Shown piece by piece: positions 1 to 9,612 of a DNA stretch of 64,000 nucleotides. The notes beneath the pieces are model-generated. The model made no database searches. It was not told where the DNA came from and was given only the letters and a program-made list of their open reading frames with translations. The stretch's first letter is position 1. Every line of letters starts with the position of its first letter. Source of the DNA: an uncultured Lachnospiraceae bacterium (GTDB lineage: Bacteria; Bacillota; Clostridia; Lachnospirales; Lachnospiraceae); the NCBI GenBank assembly GCA_934364805.1, contig CAKRMH010000002.1, positions 160,808-224,807 of the forward strand, in the 5' to 3' direction. The translations under genes were made by a program, and so were the position numbers.

Positions 1-828
1 AAGTCCCGTCTGTTTCATGTCATCATATGCCTTTTTTGCCTGCTTCTCATTCTCAAACAGCCCAAATACGGTTGGCCCGCTTCCGCTCATCATAGAATTC
101 ACTGCACCGGAATGCATCATCTGTTCTTTGATCTGTGCGATCACCGGATAATTTGGAATCGTTACCGTCTCTAAAACGTTCCCCATATCTCTGGCAGCTG
201 CCTGCAGATCCTTATTGCGGATATCCTGTATTAATCTATCAATATCCGGGTGCACCGTGTGTTCATCCAGTTTCAGATTCTGATATACAAACTTTGTCGA
301 TACCGAAATCTGTGGTTTTGCGATCAGAACCGGGCATTTTACCATTGGTGGAAGCTGCTTAAGCTTCTCTCCGATACCCTCTGCAAGCGCAGTTCCTCTC
401 ATCAGACAGTATGGCACATCAGCACCGATTGTTACCCCACGTTCCATCAGCGCCTGTCTGGAGAGCTTCAGTCCGAAAAGCTGGTTCATCCCGTACAACA
501 TTGCAGCAGCATCGCTGCTTCCGCCTGCCATTCCCGCTGCGACCGGAATCCTCTTTAAAAGATCTACCCGAACCCCTTCACGGATGCCAAATTCATCCAT
601 CAGCAGCTTTCCCGCTTTGTAAACCAGATTGTTCTCATTGACCGGAAGAAATGGCAGATTGGAATGAATCTCAATCCCCGTTGTTTTCATCTTTGTGATC
701 TTCAGCCGGTCATATAAATGAATGGTCTGCATGATCATGCGTACCTCATGGTATCCATCTTCTCTTCTTCTGACAACGTCCAGGCCAAGATTGATCTTAG
801 CAAGTGCCTTTAATGAAATATCATCCAT
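1..828 (-). CDS. ispE: 4-diphosphocytidyl-2-C-methyl-D-erythritol kinase (partial, C-terminus beyond left edge)
   Basis: IspE phosphorylates CDP-methylerythritol with ATP in the non-mevalonate (MEP) isoprenoid pathway, in the cytoplasm. 276 codons are readable and the frame is still open at base 1; the family is usually 280-300 residues, so only a short tail is missing. The N-terminus KALAKINLGLDVV and the GHMP-kinase ATP-binding loop PVAAGMAGGSSDAA (about residues 95-108) are diagnostic, as is a late glycine-rich MSGSGPTVFG motif. The start is ATG at 828, preceded by an AGGAG-type RBS and a good promoter at 861-889. The gene stands alone; the next gene upstream ends at 1000. Identification is firm. 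Confidence 0.96.
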   Translation of the reverse strand, partial: MDDISLKALAKINLGLDVVRRREDGYHEVRMIMQTIHLYDRLKITKMKTTGIEIHSNLPFLPVNENNLVYKAGKLLMDEFGIREGVRVDLLKRIPVAAGMAGGSSDAAAMLYGMNQLFGLKLSRQALMERGVTIGADVPYCLMRGTALAEGIGEKLKQLPPMVKCPVLIAKPQISVSTKFVYQNLKLDEHTVHPDIDRLIQDIRNKDLQAAARDMGNVLETVTIPNYPVIAQIKEQMMHSGAVNSMMSGSGPTVFGLFENEKQAKKAYDDMKQTGL

Positions 829-860
829 TTGTTTTTCTCCTGTATTTTGTATACAATACG

Positions 861-889
861 ATTATACTATGAGAAAATGGGAAAAGCAA
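861..889 (-). promoter_or_regulatory. Sigma-A type promoter of ispE
   Basis: On the minus strand TTGCTT (884-889) and TATAAT (861-866) are separated by 17 bp. The -10 lies about 30 bp upstream of the ispE start. The same hexamer pair with the same spacing occurs upstream of tig. Confidence 0.7.
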
Positions 890-999
890 CATCGGAATTT
901 CTACTCTTATTATACTCCATGCGCGATCCATAGATAAGTGAGCACACGCTCTGATATTGTACTTTTTTTCTCATTTAATCTCAGTTTCATGGGCATCTG

Positions 1000-1943
1000 C
1001 TAACCTAAAAAAGCAGCTCCGATTATTCCGGCATCGTTTCCAAGCTCTGATGTTACGATTGGCGGAATCTCTCCCAGCTCCCCTCCAAAACACTCTTTTG
1101 CAACCAGCTTTTGCAGCTGATCTGTAAGATAATTTTTCTGGGCAGACACTCCACCTCCAAGGATCACAACTTCCGGCCGGAAGATGTTGATAAGATTGGC
1201 AATTCCAGTAGCCAGATCCTTTTCGTATTCGGATACAACCTGGACAGCTGCCTCATCTTTCTGTTTTTCTGCTTCGAAAATAATCCTTCCGTCAATGGTT
1301 TCCGGATTATTCCCAGAAAGGATGTTCATCTGCGAATCCGGATATTTTTCTGCCTTCTCTCTTGCAGATTTCATCAGTGCAGATGCCGATGCATACATTT
1401 CCAGGCATCCTCTTCTTCCGCAGCTGCAGAGCCGCCCGTTCCGCTCGATTACCATATGTCCCGGCTCACATCCTCCCCGTAACGGGCCAAGAAAGATCCT
1501 GCCATCCATGATCACGCCACCGCCGACACCGGTTCCCAGTGTCAGAAGGATTGCATTTTCCGCCCTTTGGCTGCGCCTCCTAATGTCTCTCCAAGCGCCG
1601 CAGCATCTGCATCATTTGCCAGATACATGGGAATGTCCACCTGTTCCTTGAGCCATGCAAGGATCGGTACATTCTCCCATCGGATGTTATTGGAATAAAC
1701 CACTGTTCCCCGCACCGGATCTACCGTCCCCGGACATGCGATTCCAACCGATTCACATTGCTCCTCTGCGACATGATTCTCTTTCAGCAGCTCTTTGATC
1801 AGTGCTGCCATACGCCAAATGGTCTGTTTGGCAGACTCCGTCTCCGAATTTGTTTTGATCGTCTTTTTGTCCACGATCTGATATCTGTCATCCACAAGTC
1901 CTGCCTTGATCGTCATCCCGCCAATATCAATTCCAACTCTCAT
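1000..1943 (-). pseudogene. glcK: ROK-family glucokinase, split by a -1 frameshift
   Basis: ROK-family sugar kinases phosphorylate glucose with ATP in the cytoplasm. The N-terminal part (start ATG at 1943 with RBS AGGAAAAGGT, protein beginning MRVGIDIGGMTIKAGLV) runs to a stop at 1542-1544. The remaining part, including GTGVGGGVIMDG and the Cys-rich zinc motif CSCGRRGCLE, continues in another frame to a stop at 1000-1002. The break falls at about 1560-1568, where GCCAAAGGGCGG reads as if one base were lost from the family's KGAEN-type sequence. Joined, the halves make a normal-length ROK kinase of about 314 residues, with no other defect seen. It is either a recent pseudogene or a sequence error in a G/C run. 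An upstream start at 1979 is open but has no RBS. Confidence 0.85.
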
Positions 1944-2014
1944 ACCTTTTCCTCTTTTCATTGAGCATTTCATTATCAAAAGAATAACACGGCATACGAG
2001 TTTTGTCCATTTGG

Positions 2015-2043
2015 TTGCACTTTTGCAGTTCCTATGTTATGAT
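2015..2043 (+). promoter_or_regulatory. Promoter for the EIIC-like gene
   Basis: TTGCAC (2015-2020) and TATGAT (2038-2043) with a 17-bp spacer, about 50 bp before the start at 2093. It is divergent from the glucokinase gene. Confidence 0.65.
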
Positions 2044-2092
2044 TCAGTTCAACAACTGACAAGACAGTAGTATGTACAGAAAGGATTTTTCA

Positions 2093-3166
2093 ATGATTAT
2101 GGAAAAATGTAAAAAAATATTAAAGGAAATCTTTATTGATGGACTAAGCGGCATGGCTTCCGGATTATTTGCAACTCTGATCATCGGAACCATCATCGTT
2201 CAGATCGGAACTCTTCTTCCTGGTTCTGCCGGAATGTATCTGACTTATATTGGAAAGCTGGCCCAGGCACTCACAGGTGCAGGTATCGGCTGCGGAGTTG
2301 CTGTTCGTTTAAAATCAAGCCCGCTTGTTACCATCTCAGCGCTTGCAGCCGGACAGATCGGTGCTTTTGCAAGCAAGATCATAGCCGGAACTGTTTTTGT
2401 GGACGGCACAGTTACCCTGACCGGTCCTGGCGAACCACTTGGTGCATTTATCGCAGTTATCGTGGCTGTTTACCTCGGTCGCCTCGTATCCGGCAAAACG
2501 CAGGTTGACATTCTGGTCACCCCATTTGTATGTATCGTATCCGGAGCAGCTGTCGGACTCATCCTTGGACCACCAATCTCTTCCTTCATGACATGGCTTG
2601 GCTCTATTATCAACTGGGGAACGGAACAGGCACCTTTCCTTATGGGTATTGTTGTATCGGTATTAATGGGTATCATCCTGACACTTCCGATCAGTTCTGC
2701 TGCACTTGGAGTTATCCTTGGATTAAACGGTATCGCTGCCGGAGCTGCTACGATCGGATGCTGCGCAAACATGGTTGGCTTTGCAGTAGCCTCCTTCCGT
2801 GAGAACCGTTTTAACGGACTTCTTGCACAGGGACTCGGAACAAGTATGCTCCAGATCGGTAACATTGTAAAAAAGCCTGTGATCTGGCTTCCAGCCATTA
2901 TCTCCAGCGCAATTCTTGGTCCGGTATCTACCATTGTTCTTCATATGACGAATAACAGCACAGGCTCCGGAATGGGAACTGCTGGTCTTGTCGGACAAAT
3001 CAATGCTTATCAGGATATGACCACAGGCGGAATGTCTCCGGCTCTTGTCCTGTTCGAGATCATTCTTATGCACTTTGTACTTCCTGCCCTTCTTTCTTTT
3101 GGAATCTCGGAATTCATGCGGAAAAAAGGCTGGATCAAAGACGGTGACATGAAACTGGACGTGTAA
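2093..3166 (+). CDS. PTS_EIIC_2-like multi-spanning membrane protein
   Basis: A hydrophobic protein of about 357 residues with roughly nine or ten membrane segments, rich in small residues, resembling the PTS_EIIC type 2 family (PF13303) of sugar-permease-like proteins. No EIIA or EIIB domain or neighbouring PTS gene is seen, so phosphotransfer-coupled transport is not shown and the substrate is unknown. I chose ATG at 2093 because AGAAAGGA (2078-2085) is at ideal distance; the upstream ATG at 2072 has no RBS. It is the only plus-strand gene in the first 21 kb. A hairpin terminator at 3221-3262 separates it from the convergent gene. Confidence 0.78.
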   Translation: MIMEKCKKILKEIFIDGLSGMASGLFATLIIGTIIVQIGTLLPGSAGMYLTYIGKLAQALTGAGIGCGVAVRLKSSPLVTISALAAGQIGAFASKIIAGTVFVDGTVTLTGPGEPLGAFIAVIVAVYLGRLVSGKTQVDILVTPFVCIVSGAAVGLILGPPISSFMTWLGSIINWGTEQAPFLMGIVVSVLMGIILTLPISSAALGVILGLNGIAAGAATIGCCANMVGFAVASFRENRFNGLLAQGLGTSMLQIGNIVKKPVIWLPAIISSAILGPVSTIVLHMTNNSTGSGMGTAGLVGQINAYQDMTTGGMSPALVLFEIILMHFVLPALLSFGISEFMRKKGWIKDGDMKLDV

Positions 3167-3220
3167 TCGACTCATACGTTACACCTGTTTTTATAAAACA
3201 AAATACAATCGTAACAAAAA

Positions 3221-3262
3221 GAATGCAGGGATGTATAGTTACCGCTATACATCCCTGCATTC
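3221..3262 (-). terminator. Strong intrinsic terminator in a convergent intergenic gap
   Basis: Perfect 18-bp inverted repeat (3221-3238 with 3245-3262) and a 6-nt loop. On the minus strand the stem is followed by CTTTTTG, so it mainly serves the gene ending at 3284. On the plus strand the T-tract is missing, but the hairpin may still help end the EIIC-like transcript. Confidence 0.75.
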
Positions 3263-3283
3263 CTATTCTGACTTTGTCTGTTC

Positions 3284-3922
3284 TTATTCTTCCGTCTGTG
3301 TCTGGGACTCGTTTTTCCACTTGTTGAATTTCTCTTCGACCGCTTTATACGTATCCTGGGAAATAGATGGAAGATCCTTGCCCCACGCTTTGGTTGCCTG
3401 CTCAAAGCCTTTCTTGAAGGCATTTAAAAGTTCATCCGCTTTTGATGGATCATCTCCGGATAAAGCCTTCGCAAAATCCAAAATACGGTCAGAAGTCTGC
3501 TCAACTCCCCAGTATCCGTCCTCTGCGATATCTGCCTGTGCCTGTGCTTTTACCTCTGGAGAAACCGTAAAATCTCCACCAGCAAGGAATGACCAGATAC
3601 TGTCAGACTGTCCAAGTTTCTTTCCCTGCTGGGAAATCATCTGCTGAACCAGTTCTGTTAACTGTTGTGTTCTTTTCTCCGTATCTGCTTTCATCTGTGC
3701 GACAATTGCTGCATGGTCTTTCTTCTGGGTTACACTGTCTTTCTTTGTAGCAGAAGTTTTCTCATAGACAGCTGCTGTGCTGTCAAATGTACCTGTTTTG
3801 GATACAGAGGTGCTGTCATTCTTCTTATCTGTCTTAGAAGCCGTATTCTCGGTCTTCTCACTCTTTGTTGTCTTAGCAGAAGCTGTACTTCCATAGTAAT
3901 TATTGATTGCATTTACACTCAT
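3284..3922 (-). CDS. Uncharacterised Ser/Thr/Lys-rich protein (possibly DUF5610-like)
   Basis: 212 residues, hydrophilic throughout, with no signal peptide or membrane segment. Residues 1-75 are low-complexity, rich in Ser, Thr, Lys and Ala. A helical region follows, and the C-terminal half (about 115-205) has a compact pattern including GYWGVEQTSDRILDFAKAL and a Trp-containing helix near the end. That half resembles DUF5610-type proteins of unknown role; this is a pattern judgement only. The start is ATG at 3922, behind an AGGAGGGT RBS. It appears monocistronic, with a strong terminator downstream. Confidence 0.7.
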   Translation of the reverse strand: MSVNAINNYYGSTASAKTTKSEKTENTASKTDKKNDSTSVSKTGTFDSTAAVYEKTSATKKDSVTQKKDHAAIVAQMKADTEKRTQQLTELVQQMISQQGKKLGQSDSIWSFLAGGDFTVSPEVKAQAQADIAEDGYWGVEQTSDRILDFAKALSGDDPSKADELLNAFKKGFEQATKAWGKDLPSISQDTYKAVEEKFNKWKNESQTQTEE

Positions 3923-4055
3923 TGATAACCCTCCTTGGTATCATGCGGGAATCCGTCCCGTCATTCCTGTGTATAAGTTTCTTTAATTATTACATCGGCA
4001 GTTTCTACTGATTTCTTAAGCTTTTCCAGAAAACATATCAAAACATCTGAACACT

Positions 4056-5765
4056 CTATCCCCGGAAACGATTCAGGCACGCAGCAATTTCAAGCTTTCT
4101 TGGTCTTGCAAGTCCATGGGTTCCGATTGCATCCATGCCTTTTTCATCTAACAGTCTCTCGATGTGGTCAAGAATCTGCTGCACGGTAAGCCTCTCATCT
4201 GCAAGTTTCTGATAAGTATAACGCAAAATGGCACCAAGCGCATTCATCTGTTCCTCATCCACCAGCTGTTCCACAAGACGCAGATCAATCTCATTATGAT
4301 CCACCGATATACTGTTCATGCCATTGGTACGGATTTTTGTCCGCGGATTGTCCAAAATACGGTTTTTATGAAGAATACGCTTTCCCTCATCAATTGGAAA
4401 ATATGATTTTCCTGCACCGGACATCGGAATACTTTCCACAGGCTTTTGCTGCGCTTCCAGTGCCTCCGCTTTTGCCATCTCCGTAATATCATATGGATGA
4501 TATTCCCGCATCTGGATGATCGTATCTGCCACATAAAAATACGCTCCACTGCTTCCTGCAACAAGGATTGTGGAAATCCCCTGTTTCTCATAGAGTTCCC
4601 GTACACGGTCGATAAACGGAATGATCGGTTCCTCGTCTGCATGTACCACGCGCTGCATCAGCCGGTCACGGATCATAAAATTGGTAGCACTTGTATCCTC
4701 ATCCAGAAGCAGAACGGTTGCACCTGCTGAAATCCCTTCTGTCATGCCGGCTGCCTGGGATGTGCTTCCACTTGCATCCTCTGTGGAAAAATGACAGGTA
4801 TCCTTTCCGTTTGGAAGATTGCGGATAAAACAGGCGATATTTACATCATGCACAGGTCTTCCGTCTTCGGCCCGCGATTTTAATGCCGTATCCTCGCAGA
4901 TCACAAACTCTCTTCCATCCCCCGCAATGTGATCATATACACCAAGTTCTAATGCATCCAGCAATGTGGATTTGCCATGGTATCCACCTCCGACGATCAG
5001 TGTGATTCCTTTTCGGATTCCCATTCCACGGATAAAACCATGATTTGGAAGCGTAAATTCCACCTCCATGGATTCCGGCGACTGAAAAGCGACCGCATTT
5101 TTCATCGGCAGGCTGGATGCACCACTTTCTCTCGGCAGAATTGCGCCATTTGCAACAAATGCGATCATTCCGGCGTCTTTCAGCATGCTGCGGAGCGCAG
5201 TCTGATCCTCCGAAAGTGCACGGACACGTTCGACTGTATCCTTCTGTTCGCTGGAATAACGGTTATAAAAAAGCGTTTTTCCCACACATTGCGGCAGAAT
5301 ATCAAAGAACACACGGATCAGTTCCCTGCTGTTTATCGTCCTTCCATTTGCCGGAAATCCCACCTGAAAACGCATGATGATACTTCCGTCTTTTGGATGG
5401 ATCTGACACGCACTCCGGTCTAGGATCTCCTGTCCCGGTCTTGTAATAAAAACACGACCACTTTTTCCGCTTCCTTTTGCCACCCGGTCCATGGCTGCAA
5501 TGCTTTTTCCAAAAACTCTCAGTAACTGATCCTGAAGCGCAATGCGTTTTTCCCGTGTGTTATACGTACAAACAGGGAAAGCCGCCTGCTTTCCCTGTAT
5601 ATGTACACTTAAATCAGACGGCGCTGCAAATGGATCCCCCTGTACATGATCGATTGAGAGTGTAAAACCATCAAATTCATAGCTTCCTTTTGTATCCTTG
5701 TATGCCGGATACCCCTTATGATCAATTTTCTGTAGTAACGTTCTTAATGCCTGTGCATTTGCCAT
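4056..5765 (-). CDS. ABC-class predicted ATPase (PF09818 family)
   Basis: A soluble protein of about 569 residues of the ABC_ATPase family (PF09818), distinct from transport ATPases and related to the trypanosome RNA-binding ATPase MRB1590. A Walker A variant GGGYHGKST is near the middle, followed by a signature-like GSTSQAAGM stretch and Walker B VLLLDEDTSATNFM. The N-terminal third carries the family-specific region; the C-terminal third ends in a helical domain with HGLARPRKLEIAACLNR. Its substrate and cellular role are not established. Start chosen at 5765, because AAAGGAG sits only 2 nt before the ATG at 5771 but 8 nt before this one. It begins 14 bp after the YhfC-like gene, so it is probably cotranscribed. 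Confidence 0.88.
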   Translation of the reverse strand: MANAQALRTLLQKIDHKGYPAYKDTKGSYEFDGFTLSIDHVQGDPFAAPSDLSVHIQGKQAAFPVCTYNTREKRIALQDQLLRVFGKSIAAMDRVAKGSGKSGRVFITRPGQEILDRSACQIHPKDGSIIMRFQVGFPANGRTINSRELIRVFFDILPQCVGKTLFYNRYSSEQKDTVERVRALSEDQTALRSMLKDAGMIAFVANGAILPRESGASSLPMKNAVAFQSPESMEVEFTLPNHGFIRGMGIRKGITLIVGGGYHGKSTLLDALELGVYDHIAGDGREFVICEDTALKSRAEDGRPVHDVNIACFIRNLPNGKDTCHFSTEDASGSTSQAAGMTEGISAGATVLLLDEDTSATNFMIRDRLMQRVVHADEEPIIPFIDRVRELYEKQGISTILVAGSSGAYFYVADTIIQMREYHPYDITEMAKAEALEAQQKPVESIPMSGAGKSYFPIDEGKRILHKNRILDNPRTKIRTNGMNSISVDHNEIDLRLVEQLVDEEQMNALGAILRYTYQKLADERLTVQQILDHIERLLDEKGMDAIGTHGLARPRKLEIAACLNRFRG

Positions 5766-5779
5766 GCTCATTTCTCCTT

Positions 5780-6568
5780 TTATGCACTTTTGTACATTTT
5801 AGTTGTCTTTAAAGCAAACCAAAGTACAACCGCAACAGCTGCCAGAAGTATCACTTCCGCCACCAGCAGTGGAAAATAATGTCCACAAAGCACAATGGTA
5901 AAATCTACTGCAAAATGGATCAGATATGCTGCTGCAATATATTTTTTCTGTCCGCTTTTTACTGCTTTGAATACTATTAATGATAACGCAATCTGTAAAA
6001 CAACTGCAAGTACTCTTTCAGCACCTCCCAGATAAAACTGGTAAGCCGGTGTTGTCCATAAAGACTGAAGTGCTGTATATGTCTGCTGTTTTGTCGGAGC
6101 ATCCATAAGCTGTAAGCTTTTTTCCATCATACCACTGTTGATGCTGAGAGCACTTACAATGTTTCCAATATAAGTAATTCCCCCAACCACAATTGCCTCA
6201 AAACCACCGTGACCGATTCCATACATCACTGCATTCGGAAAATCAAGGTTTTTCTTCAAAAAATGCTTCATTGCAAACCAGCGTCCGGTTTCCTCAAAAA
6301 CCGCTGCAGCACATCCGCCATAAAGCGCATACAGCCAGATGTTATCAGTCAGCTTCGTTCCTGTAATGGTAAGCACAACCGCATGAAGAATCTGCTCAAG
6401 CACCAGTGCCATTACAAAAAACACACCACATCCAATAAAAAATGAAGATAACTTTGCTCCTAATTTTACTTTTCCGACAATTACCAGAATAACCGGAAGC
6501 AAGATCGTCACAACTGCGACAACTACCATTGCTGTAATTGCTGCTCCTGATACATTTCCAAACTCCAT
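5780..6568 (-). CDS. YhfC-family (DUF2324) intramembrane protein
   Basis: About 262 residues with seven or eight predicted membrane helices. Conserved motifs are EETGRW near residue 95, GIGHGGFEA around residue 120 and a late HFAVD. These match the YhfC family (DUF2324), distantly related to CPBP/Abi-type intramembrane proteases; the Glu and His residues are the proposed metal-site residues. No substrate is known. I chose ATG at 6568 (MEFGNVSG), since AAAGGAT lies upstream with usable spacing; the in-frame start at 6580 is almost on top of the RBS. It lies 29 bp downstream of the MATE gene. Confidence 0.82.
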   Translation of the reverse strand: MEFGNVSGAAITAMVVVAVVTILLPVILVIVGKVKLGAKLSSFFIGCGVFFVMALVLEQILHAVVLTITGTKLTDNIWLYALYGGCAAAVFEETGRWFAMKHFLKKNLDFPNAVMYGIGHGGFEAIVVGGITYIGNIVSALSINSGMMEKSLQLMDAPTKQQTYTALQSLWTTPAYQFYLGGAERVLAVVLQIALSLIVFKAVKSGQKKYIAAAYLIHFAVDFTIVLCGHYFPLLVAEVILLAAVAVVLWFALKTTKMYKSA

Positions 6569-6597
6569 AATAAAAACCATCCTTTCGTTTTGTTTTC

Positions 6598-7962
6598 CTA
6601 CTTTTTACACCTTCCATCTGGAGGAATGTCAATCGAATAATGCAAAATTCTGAAAAGTCCCGCTGCCATCAGCACAGCCTTTAATATATTATCCCCGATC
6701 ATGCAGTACCAGACCTGCGTGATTCCAAGTCCCAAAACACGCACAACGAGAAAAGAGCCTAAGATGCGCACGCCCCACCGGCTGATGAGTTCTACAACAA
6801 ACGGATATTTCGTCCGTCCCATTCCATTATAGATTCCCTCCATAACCGCAGTTGTTCCAAAAATTGGTTCCGTAAAAGCAACGATCCGAAGCAGCCTGCT
6901 TCCAATCTGGATTACCTCAGGGTCTGTAGTAAAAAGCCGCATCATAAATTCTGCTCCAGCAAAAAGCAGCAGACCTGTCATACACATAATCGAAAATATG
7001 ACAAGAATCGCGATCAGAATCACACTGCGTTCTTTTTTCTTATTCTGTTCGCCGATCGCATTGCCGATCAGCGTAGAAGTTGCCGCCTGCATTCCATAAC
7101 CAGGAATGTAGAAGAGTTCCTCTGCCGTAATTGCAATTGAATGTGCGGCGTAGACCGTGGTAGCCATCGAAGAAACAAAACTCGTTGCCACAATGTATCC
7201 GCTGCAGGACATGATCCGGTTTAACATAACAGGAACTCCAATTGCCATGATTGGTGCAAGAACCGCTCTGTCTAAACGGATATTTTCCTTTTTCACGCCA
7301 AGCATCTGATTTTTGATCAGTACTTTCGTCATCAGGATTCCTCCTGCTACAAAAGAAATCGCAGAAGAAACTCCGGCTCCGACCGCACCCATCCCACATG
7401 GATAGATCAGTATATAATTCAATACGATATTGATCAGGTTTACGATCAGATTCACGATCATTGGGGATTTGGTATCTCCGGTCGAACGGATCGCTGCACC
7501 AAAAATAATAGTGGCAGCACGAAAAATCATTGGCGCATTGATACAGATAAAATAAATCGTCGCATCCCCCCGGATTGCTTCATCTGCACCCATCCACACC
7601 GGCATAAGCGGAGCGATCACAAGTGTGACAGCCATCAGGATGACACCTGTTGCCAATGTGACAAGCACCGTCTGTCCTGCTGCTTTTTGCACCTTTTTCT
7701 CGTTTTTTTCGCCGATTGCCCTTGCAATATAGGCCAGAAAACCAATTCCGATCGCACTCATCACACTGTTGATCAGCCATGTATAGGTTGAACTTAACGA
7801 TACGGTTGCCGTGGCCTCTGCACCAAGATGACCAACCATCGCCGTGTCCACATACTGGACCACGGTTTCCAGTAAAGATTCCAAAATGGTAGGCCATGCC
7901 AGCATCAGAAGCGATGCAAACATGGCCTTATCCATTTTCCGATCTGTTGAATGTGTTTTCAT
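6598..7962 (-). CDS. MATE family efflux transporter
   Basis: A membrane exporter of about 454 residues with twelve predicted helices in two homologous halves. N-terminal motifs SLLMLAWPTILESLLETVV and VDTAMVGHLGAEATA are typical of MatE (PF01554) proteins, which expel cationic drugs or metabolites using a Na+ or H+ gradient. The coupling ion cannot be read from the sequence. The start is ATG at 7962 (MKTHSTDRK), with a weak GTGGGT RBS; an in-frame GTG at 7974 is possible. It sits 31 bp after the metal ABC permease and may be part of the same transcript. Confidence 0.92.
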   Translation of the reverse strand: MKTHSTDRKMDKAMFASLLMLAWPTILESLLETVVQYVDTAMVGHLGAEATATVSLSSTYTWLINSVMSAIGIGFLAYIARAIGEKNEKKVQKAAGQTVLVTLATGVILMAVTLVIAPLMPVWMGADEAIRGDATIYFICINAPMIFRAATIIFGAAIRSTGDTKSPMIVNLIVNLINIVLNYILIYPCGMGAVGAGVSSAISFVAGGILMTKVLIKNQMLGVKKENIRLDRAVLAPIMAIGVPVMLNRIMSCSGYIVATSFVSSMATTVYAAHSIAITAEELFYIPGYGMQAATSTLIGNAIGEQNKKKERSVILIAILVIFSIMCMTGLLLFAGAEFMMRLFTTDPEVIQIGSRLLRIVAFTEPIFGTTAVMEGIYNGMGRTKYPFVVELISRWGVRILGSFLVVRVLGLGITQVWYCMIGDNILKAVLMAAGLFRILHYSIDIPPDGRCKK

Positions 7963-7993
7963 ATAAATACCCACACACTTTCTAACTTAAAAA

Positions 7994-8809
7994 TTATTCT
8001 TTGATTTTATTTCCCAGAAAATACGTAAGGAAAAAGATGACTGACGCAATGATCACGATCATCGGACCGGTTGCGACATTCGTATAATAAGACACGAACA
8101 ATCCAACCAGACCAGAAAACAATGAGAAAATGATCGAATACAGATGATATTCTCTCATATTGACCGAAATATTACGGCTGGAAGCCGCCGGAAGAATCAG
8201 CAGTGCATTGATGATCATGATTCCGATCCACTTGATAGACAGCATCACGATCAGTGCCACAAATACAGCAAACAGATTATCCATAAGTGATACCGGAACA
8301 CGTTTGCTTTTTGCAAGCGTCCTGTGAATGCAGACCGCATTCAGTTTGTTGAACCCAACGATCCAGAAAATCACGGTTGTGATAAAAATTAAAACAAGAT
8401 ATAAGATTTCACGTGTAGTAATGCTCAGCACATCTCCAACCAGAAGACTCGAATATTTGCTGAAGTTGCCCCCCTTCGAGAGGATTGCAAGTCCGATTGC
8501 AACCGAACAGGACGAAAATACAGAAATGATCGTATCTGTCGATGCCGTATTCCGGCTTCCGATCTTATTCAGCAACAGCGCAAATAGTATCGCAAACACC
8601 ACCATGGAAATTGTCGTATCCTGTACACCAAATACGATTCCAACTGCGATTCCTGTCAATGCAGAATGCCCAAGAGCATCTGAGAAAAATGCCATTTTCT
8701 TGTTGACGATCATCGTTCCCATCAAACCAAATAAAGGTGTGATAATAATGACTGCGATCAGTGCATTCCGCATGAAATTATAATCAAACCAGGATGTTAC
8801 CTGACTCAT
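7994..8809 (-). CDS. znuB: Metal ABC transporter permease (ZnuB/TroC type)
   Basis: Integral membrane subunit (about 271 residues, eight or nine helices) of a family-9 metal ABC importer (PF00950). The conserved FFSDALGHSALTGIA stretch and LLILPAASSRNIS are typical. With the ATPase and binding protein just upstream it forms a Zn2+ or Mn2+ importer; the metal is not determinable here. I chose ATG at 8809 (MSQVTSWFDY) because AGGGAGGGT is 8 nt upstream; the longer reading from 8866 has no RBS. It overlaps the 3' end of the ATPase gene by 26 bp, implying coupled translation. Confidence 0.9.
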   Translation of the reverse strand: MSQVTSWFDYNFMRNALIAVIIITPLFGLMGTMIVNKKMAFFSDALGHSALTGIAVGIVFGVQDTTISMVVFAILFALLLNKIGSRNTASTDTIISVFSSCSVAIGLAILSKGGNFSKYSSLLVGDVLSITTREILYLVLIFITTVIFWIVGFNKLNAVCIHRTLAKSKRVPVSLMDNLFAVFVALIVMLSIKWIGIMIINALLILPAASSRNISVNMREYHLYSIIFSLFSGLVGLFVSYYTNVATGPMIVIIASVIFFLTYFLGNKIKE

Positions 8810-9578
8810 TTTTTTCACCCTCCCTGATCCATTTTTCTTCACTGGACATTCCAAATACATGATCAAACTCCGAACTCTGGAATACCTCTTTTACAGTTCC
8901 CTGTTTTGCAATGACTGCGTGATCCAGCAGAATGACTTTATCCGCATATTTTGCAACATAATCCAGATCATGTGAGATCAGAATGATCGCAAGATCGTAA
9001 TTCTTCTTCAGATAATCCATCGTCTGGAAAAAGAGTTCCATTCCATTCTGATCGATGCCGGACACCGGTTCGTCCAAAAGAAGCAGATTCGGTTCGTCCA
9101 TAATTGCCATGGAAAGAAGTACTCTCTGAAGCTGCCCTCCGGATAAATTGCACACCTGCTTGTCGATCAGATCCTCCGCCTCAAAAACGGCCAGCGTGTT
9201 TTTTATCTTCTCATAGACTTTTTTACTTTTATGAAGAAATACCGGTGCATTGGATTCATAACTTGCAATCAGATCATATACACTGACCGGCGTGTTCTTC
9301 TCAATATTAACGGATTGCGGCACATAACCGATCTTTAATCTCTGCATGTGTCCATCCTTCGTATCTTTGAATTCAATTCCCCCGGTATGCGGGATATCGT
9401 CCAGAATTGCCCGTATAAGTGTTGATTTTCCTGCACCGTTTTTGCCGATGATCGCATTCAGTGACCCGCAATGAAAATGCAGATTGACATCATCCAGAAT
9501 CACCTGATCTCCAAAACGGACCCCGATATGATTCATCTTGATACAATGAAATCCACACGGCTCGATGATTTTACGCAT
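8784..9578 (-). CDS. znuC: Metal ABC transporter ATP-binding protein (ZnuC/TroB type)
   Basis: 264-residue ABC ATPase. Walker A is IIGKNGAGKSTL, the signature motif is LSGGQLQR, Walker B is LLLLDEPVSGID and the H-loop is ISHDLD. It powers metal import through the overlapping permease gene. The ATG at 9578 follows AAGGAG. The order substrate protein, ATPase, permease with tight spacing makes the assignment to the Znu/Tro group firm, although the gene symbol reflects the family rather than a proven zinc specificity. Confidence 0.92.
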   Translation of the reverse strand: MRKIIEPCGFHCIKMNHIGVRFGDQVILDDVNLHFHCGSLNAIIGKNGAGKSTLIRAILDDIPHTGGIEFKDTKDGHMQRLKIGYVPQSVNIEKNTPVSVYDLIASYESNAPVFLHKSKKVYEKIKNTLAVFEAEDLIDKQVCNLSGGQLQRVLLSMAIMDEPNLLLLDEPVSGIDQNGMELFFQTMDYLKKNYDLAIILISHDLDYVAKYADKVILLDHAVIAKQGTVKEVFQSSEFDHVFGMSSEEKWIREGEKNESGNILV

Positions 9579-9612
9579 GCCTTTACTCCTTCCCCATAAA
9601 TTGTAATGTCTT

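Noticed and set aside
3735..3912. Plus- and minus-strand alternative frames over the Ser/Thr-rich protein gene at 3284-3922.
   Set aside because: They have no RBS and arise from the biased codons of the low-complexity N-terminus.
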